Positions 1 to 5,859 of a DNA stretch of 6,370 nt are shown one piece after another (the first letter of the stretch is position 1; each line of letters starts with the position of its first letter). A program made the translations under genes and the position numbers. The stretch is from assembly GCA_018663165.1 (NCBI GenBank), contig JABJES010000023.1:1-6370 (forward strand), in the 5' to 3' direction. Below the pieces are notes generated by a model. It saw only the letters and a program-made list of their open reading frames with translations, searched no databases and had not been told where the DNA came from. Source of the DNA: Rhodospirillaceae bacterium. GTDB lineage: Bacteria > Pseudomonadota > Alphaproteobacteria > UBA11136.

Positions 1-1
1 C

Positions 2-331
2 GGCATGACCAACATGCCCGAGGCCAAGTTGGCGCGTGAAGCTGAGCTCTGTTATGCCACCGTCGCCATGGTCACTGATTTCGATTGCTGGCACCCGGAT
101 CACGATCACGTCACCGTCGAAACTGTGGTCAAGACCTTGTACGAAAATGCTGGTCTGGCGCGCCAACTGGTGCGTGAGGTTGTGCCCTTGTTGAAGGGGC
201 ACGAAGGCCCCTGCACCGAGGGCTGCCAGACGGCGCTGGAATACGCTCTTATTACGGCTGAAGAAATCCGTGACCCACAAGTGATGAAGCGCTATGAGGC
301 GATTGCCGGGCGCGTGCTGGGCAAGGTCTAG
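2..331 (+). CDS. mtnP: S-methyl-5'-thioadenosine phosphorylase, C-terminal part (5' truncated by window)
   Basis: This is the last 109 residues of a PNP/MTAP-family phosphorylase, which splits methylthioadenosine with phosphate into adenine and methylthioribose-1-phosphate in the cytoplasm. The fragment opens with GMTNMPEAKLAREAELCYA, the family's substrate-site strand. The Met at base 5 aligns with Met196 of human MTAP and is internal, not a start. TDFDCW follows at about bases 74-91; its two Asp residues sit at the spacing of human Asp220 and Asp222, which contact the purine base. The frame is open to the left edge, so the true start lies outside the window. The gene ends 21 bases before mtnA on the same strand, consistent with one operon and consecutive reactions. 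A purine nucleoside phosphorylase of other specificity is the main alternative, but the TDFDCW motif and the mtnA neighbour favour MTA. Confidence 0.93.
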   Translation, partial: GMTNMPEAKLAREAELCYATVAMVTDFDCWHPDHDHVTVETVVKTLYENAGLARQLVREVVPLLKGHEGPCTEGCQTALEYALITAEEIRDPQVMKRYEAIAGRVLGKV

Positions 332-352
332 GGAACGGCTGGGGGTAATTTC

Positions 353-1438
353 ATGAAGGTCGAAGGCAAACCCACCCGCACCATTTGGCTGGAAGAAAAT
401 GGCGAGAGTGTCGGGATTATCGACCAGACGCAGCTTCCCCATCGTTTTGTCACCTGTTCCCTGAAAAATCTGCAAGACGCAGCTCATGCCATTTCCGAGA
501 TGCTGGTACGTGGTGCGCCGCTGATCGGGGCGACGGCTGCCTATGGTCTCTGTCTGGGTCTGCGTGATGATGCTTCAGATCAGGGGCTGGCGACGGCTTA
601 TGAGGTCTTGCTCGCCACCCGACCGACGGCGGTCAATTTGCGCTGGGCTCTTGACGATATGCGCACACACCTTTCTCCGCTTGGAGAAGGCGAGCGTGTG
701 GCTGCTGCTTATCTCCGTGCCGGGGAGATTTGCGAAGCCGACGTTAAAGCCAATCGCGCCATCGGTGAGAACGGTCTGGCTCTGATCCGCGCTGTGCAGG
801 AGGGTGATAAGCCGGTCAACATTCTCACCCATTGTAATGCCGGCTGGCTGGCGGCGGTGGATTGGGGGACGGCGCTGGCCCCGGTGTTTGCCGCCCATAA
901 AGCGGGGGTTCCCATTCATGTCTGGGTTGATGAAACCCGGCCGCGCAATCAAGGCGCCAGCCTGACCGCCTGGGAATTACGGGAAGAGGGCATTCCCCAT
1001 ACGGTGATCGTCGATAATGCCGGCGGCCATTTGATGCAGCACGGCAAGGTTGATCTCTGTATCACCGGCACAGACCGCACCACGGCAAGTGGTGATGTGT
1101 GTAACAAGATCGGCACCTATTTGAAGGCGCTTGCCGCTTTTGATAACGGCATTCCCTTTTACGTCGCCCTTCCCGGCCCAACCATCGACTGGACCATGGT
1201 GGATGGTCTGGCCGAAATTCCTATCGAGGAACGTGAGGGCACGGAAGTGAGCCATATCAGTGGCCTCTCTGCTTCTGGCGAGGTGGTTCGCGTGCAAGTA
1301 ACGCCTGAGGGTTCACCGGTCGCTAATCCCGCTTTCGATGTCACCCCGGCACGACTGGTCAGTGGCCTGATTACCGAGCGCGGCGTTTGCCCGGCAAGCC
1401 GTGAAGGGCTCTTAGGCCTTTACCCCTCTAGACGTTAA
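353..1438 (+). CDS. mtnA: S-methyl-5-thioribose-1-phosphate isomerase
   Basis: The 361-residue length is normal for the family. The enzyme converts methylthioribose-1-phosphate, the product of MtnP, into methylthioribulose-1-phosphate in methionine salvage; the fold is shared with eIF2B subunits. RGAPLIGATAAYG lies near residues 53-65. THCNAG at 159-164 supplies the expected catalytic Cys161, and GTDR at 239-242 supplies catalytic Asp241; these match Cys160 and Asp240 of the Bacillus subtilis enzyme. DETRPRNQGA (193-202), NKIGTY (251-256) and the C-terminal PAFDVTP segment (326-332) are also typical. The ATG at 353 is preceded by a purine-rich GGGGGT at 341-346, and it sits 21 bases after the mtnP stop. 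The 3' end overlaps the convergent ychF by 11 bases. No mtnK, mtnB, mtnC or mtnD is visible in the window, so the fate of the product cannot be read here. Confidence 0.97.
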   Translation: MKVEGKPTRTIWLEENGESVGIIDQTQLPHRFVTCSLKNLQDAAHAISEMLVRGAPLIGATAAYGLCLGLRDDASDQGLATAYEVLLATRPTAVNLRWALDDMRTHLSPLGEGERVAAAYLRAGEICEADVKANRAIGENGLALIRAVQEGDKPVNILTHCNAGWLAAVDWGTALAPVFAAHKAGVPIHVWVDETRPRNQGASLTAWELREEGIPHTVIVDNAGGHLMQHGKVDLCITGTDRTTASGDVCNKIGTYLKALAAFDNGIPFYVALPGPTIDWTMVDGLAEIPIEEREGTEVSHISGLSASGEVVRVQVTPEGSPVANPAFDVTPARLVSGLITERGVCPASREGLLGLYPSRR

Positions 1439-2528
1439 AGCGGAAGTGCAGGACGTCGCCGTCGGAGAGTACATACTCCTTGCCCTCCTGGCGCATCTTG
1501 CCGGTATCCTTAGCCCCTTGTTCGCCGTTGCACGCAATGTAATCGTCGTAAGCGACGGTTTCGGCACAGATGAAGCCGCGCTCGAAATCGGTGTGGATGA
1601 CGCCCGCACCCTGGGGCGCCTTGGTGCCTTTGGTCGTTGTCCAGGCACGGGTCTCTTTCGGCCCGACGGTGAAAAAGGTGATCAGACCGAGAAGCTCATA
1701 GCCAGCACGGATGACGCGGGTAAGCCCGGTTTCGGTCAGGCCCAGGGAATCAAGGAATTCCTGACGCTCAGTGGGATCGGAAAGCTGGGCAACCTCTGAC
1801 TCGATGGCGGCGGATATGACGACACAGGCGGCCCCCTCATTTGTCGCGAATTCAGCCACTTTTGCCGACAGCTCATTGCCTTGCGCCGCTGATTCTTCAT
1901 CGACATTACAGGCATAAAGAACCGGCTTGGCGGTAAGCAACTGCAATTGCCGGAATATCTCCTGTTCGTCTTTGGCCAGATCAAGGCGGCGGGCCGGTTT
2001 TCCCTCGCGCAGTAAGGCGAGAGCACGCTCCATCACGTTGAGTTGAGCCTTGGCCTCCTTGTCGCCGCCCTTGGCCTTCTTAATGCCGGCATTGACGCGC
2101 TTTTCCAGGCTTTCCATGTCGGCCAGCATGAGTTCGGTTTCAACGGTTTCGATATCACGCAGAGGATCGACGTTGCCCTCCACATGGGTGATATCGCCGT
2201 CTTCAAAACAGCGCAGCACATGGACGATGGCATCCACCTCGCGGATATTGGCGAGAAACTGGTTGCCCAGCCCTTCGCCTTTGCTGGCACCACGCACCAG
2301 TCCGGCGATATCGACAAATTCGAGCTGGGTGGGGAGAATCTTGGCGGATTTGGCGATCGTCGCCAGTTTCTCCAGCCGGGCATCAGGCACGGAGACGCGA
2401 CCGGTATTGGGCTCAATGGTACAGAATGGATAGTTCTGGGCATCGGCCGCAGCGGTCGAGGTCAGGGCGTTAAAAAGGGTCGATTTGCCGACATTGGGCA
2501 AGCCGACGATACCGCAATTAAAGCCCAT
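1428..2528 (-). CDS. ychF: Redox-regulated/ribosome-binding ATPase YchF (OLA1 family)
   Basis: This is a complete 366-residue Obg-related P-loop ATPase, close to the usual family length of about 363. The protein begins MGFNCGIVGLPNVGKST, with the P-loop at residues 9-17. The G3 motif DIAGL is at 73-77. The G4 position reads NVDE (208-211) instead of NKxD, the substitution that gives YchF its ATP preference over GTP. His115 in the ITHVEG segment corresponds to the catalytic His114 of the E. coli protein. The C-terminal TGS domain runs from about residue 282 to the canonical DGDVLHFRFNV end. Known family roles are binding to ribosomes and links to stress and oxidative responses. Its ATG overlaps the pth stop in a TGATG junction, with a GGAG at 2537-2540 eight bases upstream, so it is probably translated from the pth message. 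The 3' end overlaps mtnA. Confidence 0.98.
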   Translation of the reverse strand: MGFNCGIVGLPNVGKSTLFNALTSTAAADAQNYPFCTIEPNTGRVSVPDARLEKLATIAKSAKILPTQLEFVDIAGLVRGASKGEGLGNQFLANIREVDAIVHVLRCFEDGDITHVEGNVDPLRDIETVETELMLADMESLEKRVNAGIKKAKGGDKEAKAQLNVMERALALLREGKPARRLDLAKDEQEIFRQLQLLTAKPVLYACNVDEESAAQGNELSAKVAEFATNEGAACVVISAAIESEVAQLSDPTERQEFLDSLGLTETGLTRVIRAGYELLGLITFFTVGPKETRAWTTTKGTKAPQGAGVIHTDFERGFICAETVAYDDYIACNGEQGAKDTGKMRQEGKEYVLSDGDVLHFRFNV

Positions 2529-3130
2529 CAGTCTGTCTCCGGTTTCTTTGGTTTGGCCTTTTCAGGCGTTGTGAGAAGGGCAACTCTGGTCATGAAGTCG
2601 TCTCTCTCTCCTTTGAGCAGGAGGGGCAGAGCGTCGGAAATAGCTGCCAATACGGGATCAAGCCATTTCATGTCGGCCTTGGAAAAGTCATCAAGAACAT
2701 GGTTTGACACCTGTTCCCGGCCGCCGGGATGGTCAACCCCGATCCGCACCCGCCAGAAATCCGGATCGAGATGGGCGGCAATGCTTCTAATACCGTTATG
2801 GCCCGCCGCCCCGCCGCCTAATTTTGCCCTTACCTTGCCGGGTGCGAGGTCAATCTCATCGTGAATGACGATGATCTGTTCGGGTGGAATCTTGTAGAAA
2901 CGCGCAGCTTCGCTCACAGAACGACCGGATTCGTTCATATAGGTCTGGGGTTTGAGGGCCAGGACCTTGTTACCGGCGAGCACACCCTCGGCAAGCGCCC
3001 CCTGGAACTTGGCCCGAAACGGGGAAAGGCCGTGATCCGCAGCGATGCGGTCCACGGCCATAAATCCCACGTTGTGCCGGTTTCTGACATAGGAGTCACC
3101 GGGATTTCCAAGTCCGACCAGAAGAAACAT
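2528..3130 (-). CDS. pth: Peptidyl-tRNA hydrolase
   Basis: The 200-residue bacterial Pth frees tRNA from peptidyl-tRNA that drops off the ribosome. The N-terminus MFLLVGLGNPG carries the family signature, with Asn9 as the conserved substrate-site Asn. Catalytic His19 lies in RNRHNVGF, Asn66 in TYMNESG, Asp91 in IHDEIDL and Asn112 in GGGAAGHNGIRS; these correspond to His20, Asn68, Asp93 and Asn114 of E. coli Pth (mature numbering). The last 15 or so residues (PEKAKPKKPETD) form a basic, probably disordered tail beyond the catalytic fold. The ATG at 3130 has a strong AGGAGG (3142-3147) eleven bases upstream. It starts 42 bases after rplY and ends in a one-base overlap with ychF, so the three genes likely form one transcription unit. 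Confidence 0.98.
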   Translation of the reverse strand: MFLLVGLGNPGDSYVRNRHNVGFMAVDRIAADHGLSPFRAKFQGALAEGVLAGNKVLALKPQTYMNESGRSVSEAARFYKIPPEQIIVIHDEIDLAPGKVRAKLGGGAAGHNGIRSIAAHLDPDFWRVRIGVDHPGGREQVSNHVLDDFSKADMKWLDPVLAAISDALPLLLKGERDDFMTRVALLTTPEKAKPKKPETD

Positions 3131-3141
3131 GACGTGACTGG

Positions 3142-3147
3142 CCTCCT
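3142..3147 (-). promoter_or_regulatory. Ribosome binding site of pth (AGGAGG)
   Basis: A perfect AGGAGG on the - strand lies eleven bases before the pth ATG. It is the strongest Shine-Dalgarno match in the window and fixes the pth start. It lies in the 42-base rplY-pth gap, so pth can be initiated independently of rplY although it is probably co-transcribed. Confidence 0.8.
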
Positions 3148-3172
3148 GGCCTTTAGCCTGGGGTTTCTTGTC

Positions 3173-3859
3173 TTAGGACTCTTTGCCCTTCGACTCTTCG
3201 GTCTTTCCCTCGGCAGCAGCTTCGCCTTCTTCGCCCTCTTCGCCTTCTTCGCCTTCTTCGCCCTCTGCTTCCTCCGGAACTTCTTCTTCCTGGATGGTCG
3301 GGGCGGCAATGGTGGCGATGGTGAAGTCGCGATCAGTAATCGTCGGCTTTACGTCATCGGGAAGGCCGAGCTTGCTGACATGGATACTGTCACCGATTTC
3401 AAGGCCGGTCAGGTCAACGACGAAGATTTCCGGAATGTTGGCGACCGAACAAAGAACCTCGATTTCGTGGCGCACGATATTGATAACGCCGCCGCGTTTG
3501 AGCCCAGGGGATTCTTCTTCGTTGATGAACTCTACCCCAATCGACACTTTGATCTTGGTGGCTTCCGTGACGCGCAGGAAATCCACATGGATCGGCGCAT
3601 CGGTAACCGGATCGAACTGAACATCGCGGGGCAGGACGTGTTGGTTGGCGCCGTCCACCGCGATATCGTATTGGTGGGTAAAGAACCCTTTCTTGTTAAT
3701 TTCCCTATTGAGGGTTTTTCCATCAATGGAGATCAGAATGGGATCTTTGTTAGCACCGTAAACGACAGCGGGCACGAAGCCCATTCTACGCAGGGCACGG
3801 GCGGTCCCCTTTCCAGCCCGTTCACGCGCATCAGCTTTCATCTCAATAATATCAGCCAT
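3173..3859 (-). CDS. rplY: 50S ribosomal protein L25, long CTC/TL5 form
   Basis: The 228-residue protein is the two-domain form of L25, which binds 5S rRNA in the large subunit; E. coli L25 has about 94 residues and only the first domain. The 5S-binding domain covers about residues 5-95 and includes GKGTARALRRMGFVPAVVYG (17-36) and PIHVDFLRV (89-97). The second, mostly beta domain follows at about 100-188 (VGVEF-like SIGVEF, PGLKRGGVINIV, GDSIHVSKLGLP). From about residue 190 the protein becomes a low-complexity acidic tail of repeated EEG units ending in TEESKGKES. Such tails are common in alphaproteobacterial L25 and are probably disordered. The start at 3859 is supported by AGGAGA (3866-3871) six bases upstream. 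It follows prs in the same direction and precedes pth by 42 bases. Confidence 0.97.
   Translation of the reverse strand: MADIIEMKADARERAGKGTARALRRMGFVPAVVYGANKDPILISIDGKTLNREINKKGFFTHQYDIAVDGANQHVLPRDVQFDPVTDAPIHVDFLRVTEATKIKVSIGVEFINEEESPGLKRGGVINIVRHEIEVLCSVANIPEIFVVDLTGLEIGDSIHVSKLGLPDDVKPTITDRDFTIATIAAPTIQEEEVPEEAEGEEGEEGEEGEEGEAAAEGKTEESKGKES
3221..3265 (-). repeat. Five tandem 9-base units encoding the EEG tail of L25
   Basis: Five contiguous in-frame 9-base units read on the + strand as TTCGCCTTC or TTCGCCCTC, in the order T, C, T, T, C at the variable base. On the coding strand each gives a Glu-Gly-Glu triplet, so together they make the repeated EEG stretch in the C-terminal tail of L25. 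The near-identity at DNA level, not only at protein level, suggests expansion by slippage or unequal recombination. Unit gain or loss would keep the reading frame. Confidence 0.9.
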
Positions 3860-3865
3860 AATTCT

Positions 3866-3871
3866 TCTCCT
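3866..3871 (-). promoter_or_regulatory. Ribosome binding site of rplY (AGGAGA)
   Basis: AGGAGA on the - strand lies six bases before the rplY ATG, which confirms that start. The base of the leader hairpin at 3880-3901 ends eight bases upstream of it. Confidence 0.75.
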
Positions 3872-3879
3872 AGCTGTTT

Positions 3880-3901
3880 AGAGCCGTACATTTGCGGCTC
3901 T
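3880..3901. terminator. Hairpin in the rplY leader; terminator-like on the + strand
   Basis: A perfect 7-bp stem, AGAGCCG (3880-3886) and CGGCTCT (3895-3901), encloses an 8-base loop. Read on the + strand it runs directly into a short T run (bases 3901-3904), so it resembles an intrinsic terminator for transcription antisense to rplY. Read on the - strand it has an A run before it and no T run after it, so it is a poorer terminator for prs and could instead be a structured leader just upstream of the rplY ribosome binding site. The stem is plainly present; its function is inference. Confidence 0.5.
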
Positions 3902-3943
3902 TTTAGTATGGGCGCGACCTCCAGGGGTGCCGCTGCCCGGGAA

Positions 3944-3970
3944 GAGCCTGTCGATTAGTCGAACAGGCTC
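3944..3970 (-). terminator. Stem-loop spanning the prs stop codon
   Basis: GAGCCTGT (3944-3951) pairs with ACAGGCTC (3963-3970), and the inner CGA (3952-3954) pairs with TCG (3959-3961). Together they give 11 base pairs with one bulged A (3962) and a 4-base loop of 3955-3958. The prs stop codon (3955-3957) lies in the loop. On the - strand the stem is followed by TTCCC and not by a long T run, so it may be a weak terminator or a 3'-end stabilising or processing structure for the prs message. Confidence 0.5.
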
Positions 3971-4887
3971 GAAACGGATTTTTCTCCACTTATTCTGAGG
4001 ATGGCCTCGCCGAGAAGCGGGGCAATCGACAGTTGCTCAATATTCTTTGTCACCTGTATGGCCTCGGTGGCCATGATACTATCGGTCATGACCAGTCGGT
4101 CGAGCGGTGACGCGGCTACCCGGGCCACAGCACCGCCGGACAACACCCCATGGGTGACATAGGCGCTGACACTGGCCGCACCGGCCTCCATTAGGGCCTC
4201 GGCTGCATTGCACAAGGTGCCAGCGGAATCGACGATGTCGTCGATCAGGATGCAGCGATGGCCGCTAACGTCACCGATGATATTCATTACCTCGGAAACA
4301 CCAGCCTTTTCGCGGCGCTTATCGATGATTGCGAGGTCCGCGTCAAGGCGTTTTGCGATGGCGCGTGCACGCACCACGCCGCCGACATCGGGGGAAACGA
4401 TCATTAACTTGTCGCCCTTATACTTTTCTTCGATGTCTTTGACGAAAACGGGAGCGGCAAAAAGGTTGTCGGTGGGGATGTCGAAGAACCCCTGAATCTG
4501 GCCGGCGTGGAGGTCAAGGGTGAGTACCCTGTTGGCCCCGGCTATGGTGATTAGATTGGCCACCAGTTTTGCCGATATCGGGGTGCGGGGTCCAGATTTC
4601 CTATCCTGACGGGCATAGCCGTAATAAGGCAACAAGGCCGTGATGCGGCGGGCAGAGCCGCGCTTTAAGGCATCCATGCCGACAAGAAGTTCCATTAGAT
4701 GATCGTTGGCTGGATAGGATGTGGACTGAATGAAGAAGACGTCCTCGCCACGGACATTTTCAAGAATCTCGACGAAAACCTCCATGTCGGAAAACCGGCG
4801 GACAGTGGCGGCAGTTATCGGAAGATTGAGATAGCCGCAAATGGCTTCGGCCAAGGGGCGGTTACTGCTGCCTGTAAGGATCTTCAT
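3955..4887 (-). CDS. prs: Ribose-phosphate pyrophosphokinase (PRPP synthetase)
   Basis: The 310-residue class I PRPP synthetase matches family length. It transfers pyrophosphate from ATP to ribose-5-phosphate, giving PRPP for purines, pyrimidines, NAD, His and Trp. The N-terminus MKILTGSSNRPLA and the SDMEVFVEILENVRGEDVF segment (33-51) are typical of the first phosphoribosyltransferase-like domain. The ATP-site stretch YYGYARQDRK is at 88-97 and DLHAGQIQGFFDIPTDNL at 125-142. The flexible catalytic loop carries Lys190-Arg191-Arg192, and the ribose-phosphate binding loop DDIVDSAGT is at 216-224. The ATG at 4887 is preceded by a modest GGGGGAA (4895-4901) seven bases upstream. The gene lies alone between two gaps of 152 and 97 bases, so it probably has its own promoter. 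The stop codon sits in a hairpin loop. Confidence 0.98.
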   Translation of the reverse strand: MKILTGSSNRPLAEAICGYLNLPITAATVRRFSDMEVFVEILENVRGEDVFFIQSTSYPANDHLMELLVGMDALKRGSARRITALLPYYGYARQDRKSGPRTPISAKLVANLITIAGANRVLTLDLHAGQIQGFFDIPTDNLFAAPVFVKDIEEKYKGDKLMIVSPDVGGVVRARAIAKRLDADLAIIDKRREKAGVSEVMNIIGDVSGHRCILIDDIVDSAGTLCNAAEALMEAGAASVSAYVTHGVLSGGAVARVAASPLDRLVMTDSIMATEAIQVTKNIEQLSIAPLLGEAILRISGEKSVSSLFD

Positions 4888-4976
4888 CCGGGTGTTCCCC
4901 CGCGCTGGTAATGTTTGTGAAATATTATTGGAGGATGCAAAAAATTACCCGGCCCAAACCAGGCTGAACGCGGCGG

Positions 4977-5005
4977 AATGTAACAGGGAGTTTGGGCGCT
5001 GTAAA
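4977..5005 (-). promoter_or_regulatory. Candidate sigma70-type promoter for prs
   Basis: On the - strand a TTTACA -35 box (5005-5000, five of six consensus bases) is separated by exactly 17 bases from a TACATT -10 box (4982-4977, four of six). Transcription would start near base 4970, giving a leader of about 80 bases before the prs ATG. It is the best match I found by eye in the pgeF-prs gap. Promoters of this quality occur by chance, so this is a candidate only. Confidence 0.4.
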
Positions 5006-5010
5006 CGCCC
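4994..5010. other. GC stem-loop in the pgeF-prs gap
   Basis: GGGCG (4994-4998) and CGCCC (5006-5010) form a 5-bp stem with a 7-base loop. No T run follows on either strand, so it is a weak terminator candidate for pgeF. The TTTACA -35 box of the candidate prs promoter lies in the loop, so an overlapping role in control of prs is possible but unproven. Confidence 0.3.
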
Positions 5011-5038
5011 TATGGGTGGAGATACGGTGATTTTAAGC

Positions 5039-5060
5039 GTTATTTTTCGAGAAAAATAAC
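5039..5060. repeat. AT-rich 22-base inverted repeat over the pgeF stop codon
   Basis: Two perfect 10-base arms, GTTATTTTTC (5039-5048) and GAAAAATAAC (5051-5060), are separated by GA. The pgeF TAA (5042-5040 on the - strand) lies inside one arm, and the arms encode the final VIFLEK codons. As RNA the hairpin would be AT-rich and need to open its centre to form a loop, so it is a weak terminator; the symmetry would also suit a protein binding site. Only the symmetry itself is seen. Confidence 0.5.
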
Positions 5061-5831
5061 CGAAAGGTTGCGTCCAAAGTCGGCCTCCTTTTTAAGAACC
5101 GAGCGCCGGTGGCTGAAAAAGCGGTCTTCATCGGCGCAGGTATCAAAGGGTAGACGGCTGATAACCTTGGGTTTCATGGCGTTCAGCCTGCGGTAGAGAT
5201 AGCCCGGAAGATCGAAATGACGGTGGCCTTCGCGCCGGGCGGGGATGAAGAGGTCATAGTTGGCAGGATTGTCGCGGGTGAAGGTGGCGTAGAAATCTTC
5301 CGAAACTTCATAAGATCGCTGGGCAATACAGGGGCCGATGACACAAGTGGTCTCTTCCCGTTTTCCGCCGATGTCCTCCATTGCCGTCAGTGTTGCCTCA
5401 AGAACCCCGGCAAGCGCCCCCTTCCAGCCAGCATGGGCAATACCGATGACTTTGTGGCTGGAATCGGCGAAAAGAACCGGGGTGCAATCGGCGGTCAGGA
5501 TGCCAAGGGCTATATTGGGTATTTTCGTCACCAGGGCGTCGGCTTGGGGGCCTTTTCCCATGGGCCAGGCCGTCTCGACGATTTCGACATGGGAGCCGTG
5601 AACCTGATGGGGGGTTGTAAGGGCGTCGGTGGGCAGGTCGAGGCGCTTCATGGCCCGGTCACGGTTTTTCTGGACACAGGCCGGATCGTCGCCTGAGCCG
5701 GGTCCGCAGTTGAGCGAAGTATATAGCCCTTCGCTGACCCCGCCTTCACGGGTGAAGAAGGCATGTCCTACATCGCCTGCGAAGTTGAGGACGCCGGCGC
5801 TGATCAGGGGAACGGAGGGATTGTCGGTCAT
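5040..5831 (-). CDS. pgeF: Peptidoglycan editing factor / laccase-domain purine enzyme (YfiH family)
   Basis: The 263-residue YfiH/DUF152 protein is close to the family's usual 240-260. The metal-site pattern is present: HQVHG with His78, TADCTPV with Cys116 and GIAHAGWKG with His133; the Cys-His spacing of 17 matches Cys107 and His124 of E. coli YfiH. IGPCI (165-169) and TCADEDRFFSHRR (231-243) are also typical. Family members are reported to edit peptidoglycan precursors in E. coli and, in the LACC1/YlmD branch, to act on purine nucleosides; which applies here cannot be told. I chose the ATG at 5831 (MTDNPSV). An open frame continues to 5942, but that would add 37 residues with no family character, overlapping the upstream methyltransferase gene by 83 bases. 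No good Shine-Dalgarno precedes 5831. It starts 28 bases after the methyltransferase stop, suggesting one operon. Confidence 0.9.
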   Translation of the reverse strand: MTDNPSVPLISAGVLNFAGDVGHAFFTREGGVSEGLYTSLNCGPGSGDDPACVQKNRDRAMKRLDLPTDALTTPHQVHGSHVEIVETAWPMGKGPQADALVTKIPNIALGILTADCTPVLFADSSHKVIGIAHAGWKGALAGVLEATLTAMEDIGGKREETTCVIGPCIAQRSYEVSEDFYATFTRDNPANYDLFIPARREGHRHFDLPGYLYRRLNAMKPKVISRLPFDTCADEDRFFSHRRSVLKKEADFGRNLSVIFLEK

Positions 5832-5859
5832 GGGAGCGGGTCTTTTATTAGAAAATAGA

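Noticed and set aside
575..1297. Open frames on the - strand opposite mtnA
   Set aside because: mtnA has complete catalytic motifs and family length; the antisense frames follow from its codon bias.
2043..2864. A 273-codon open frame on the + strand opposite ychF and pth
   Set aside because: It is a shadow of the two real genes, with no recognisable domain and no ribosome binding site that stands out.
2861..3958. A 365-codon open frame on the + strand, antisense to the start of pth, all of rplY and the gap up to the prs stop codon
   Set aside because: It lies opposite two unmistakable genes. Its Phe/Ala-rich stretch is only the complement of the EEG repeat, and it shows no family motif.
4935..4967. 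Short + strand frame (MQKITRPKPG) beside a GGAGG-like sequence in the pgeF-prs gap
   Set aside because: The purine run abuts the ATG with no spacing and the peptide is only ten residues; most likely chance.
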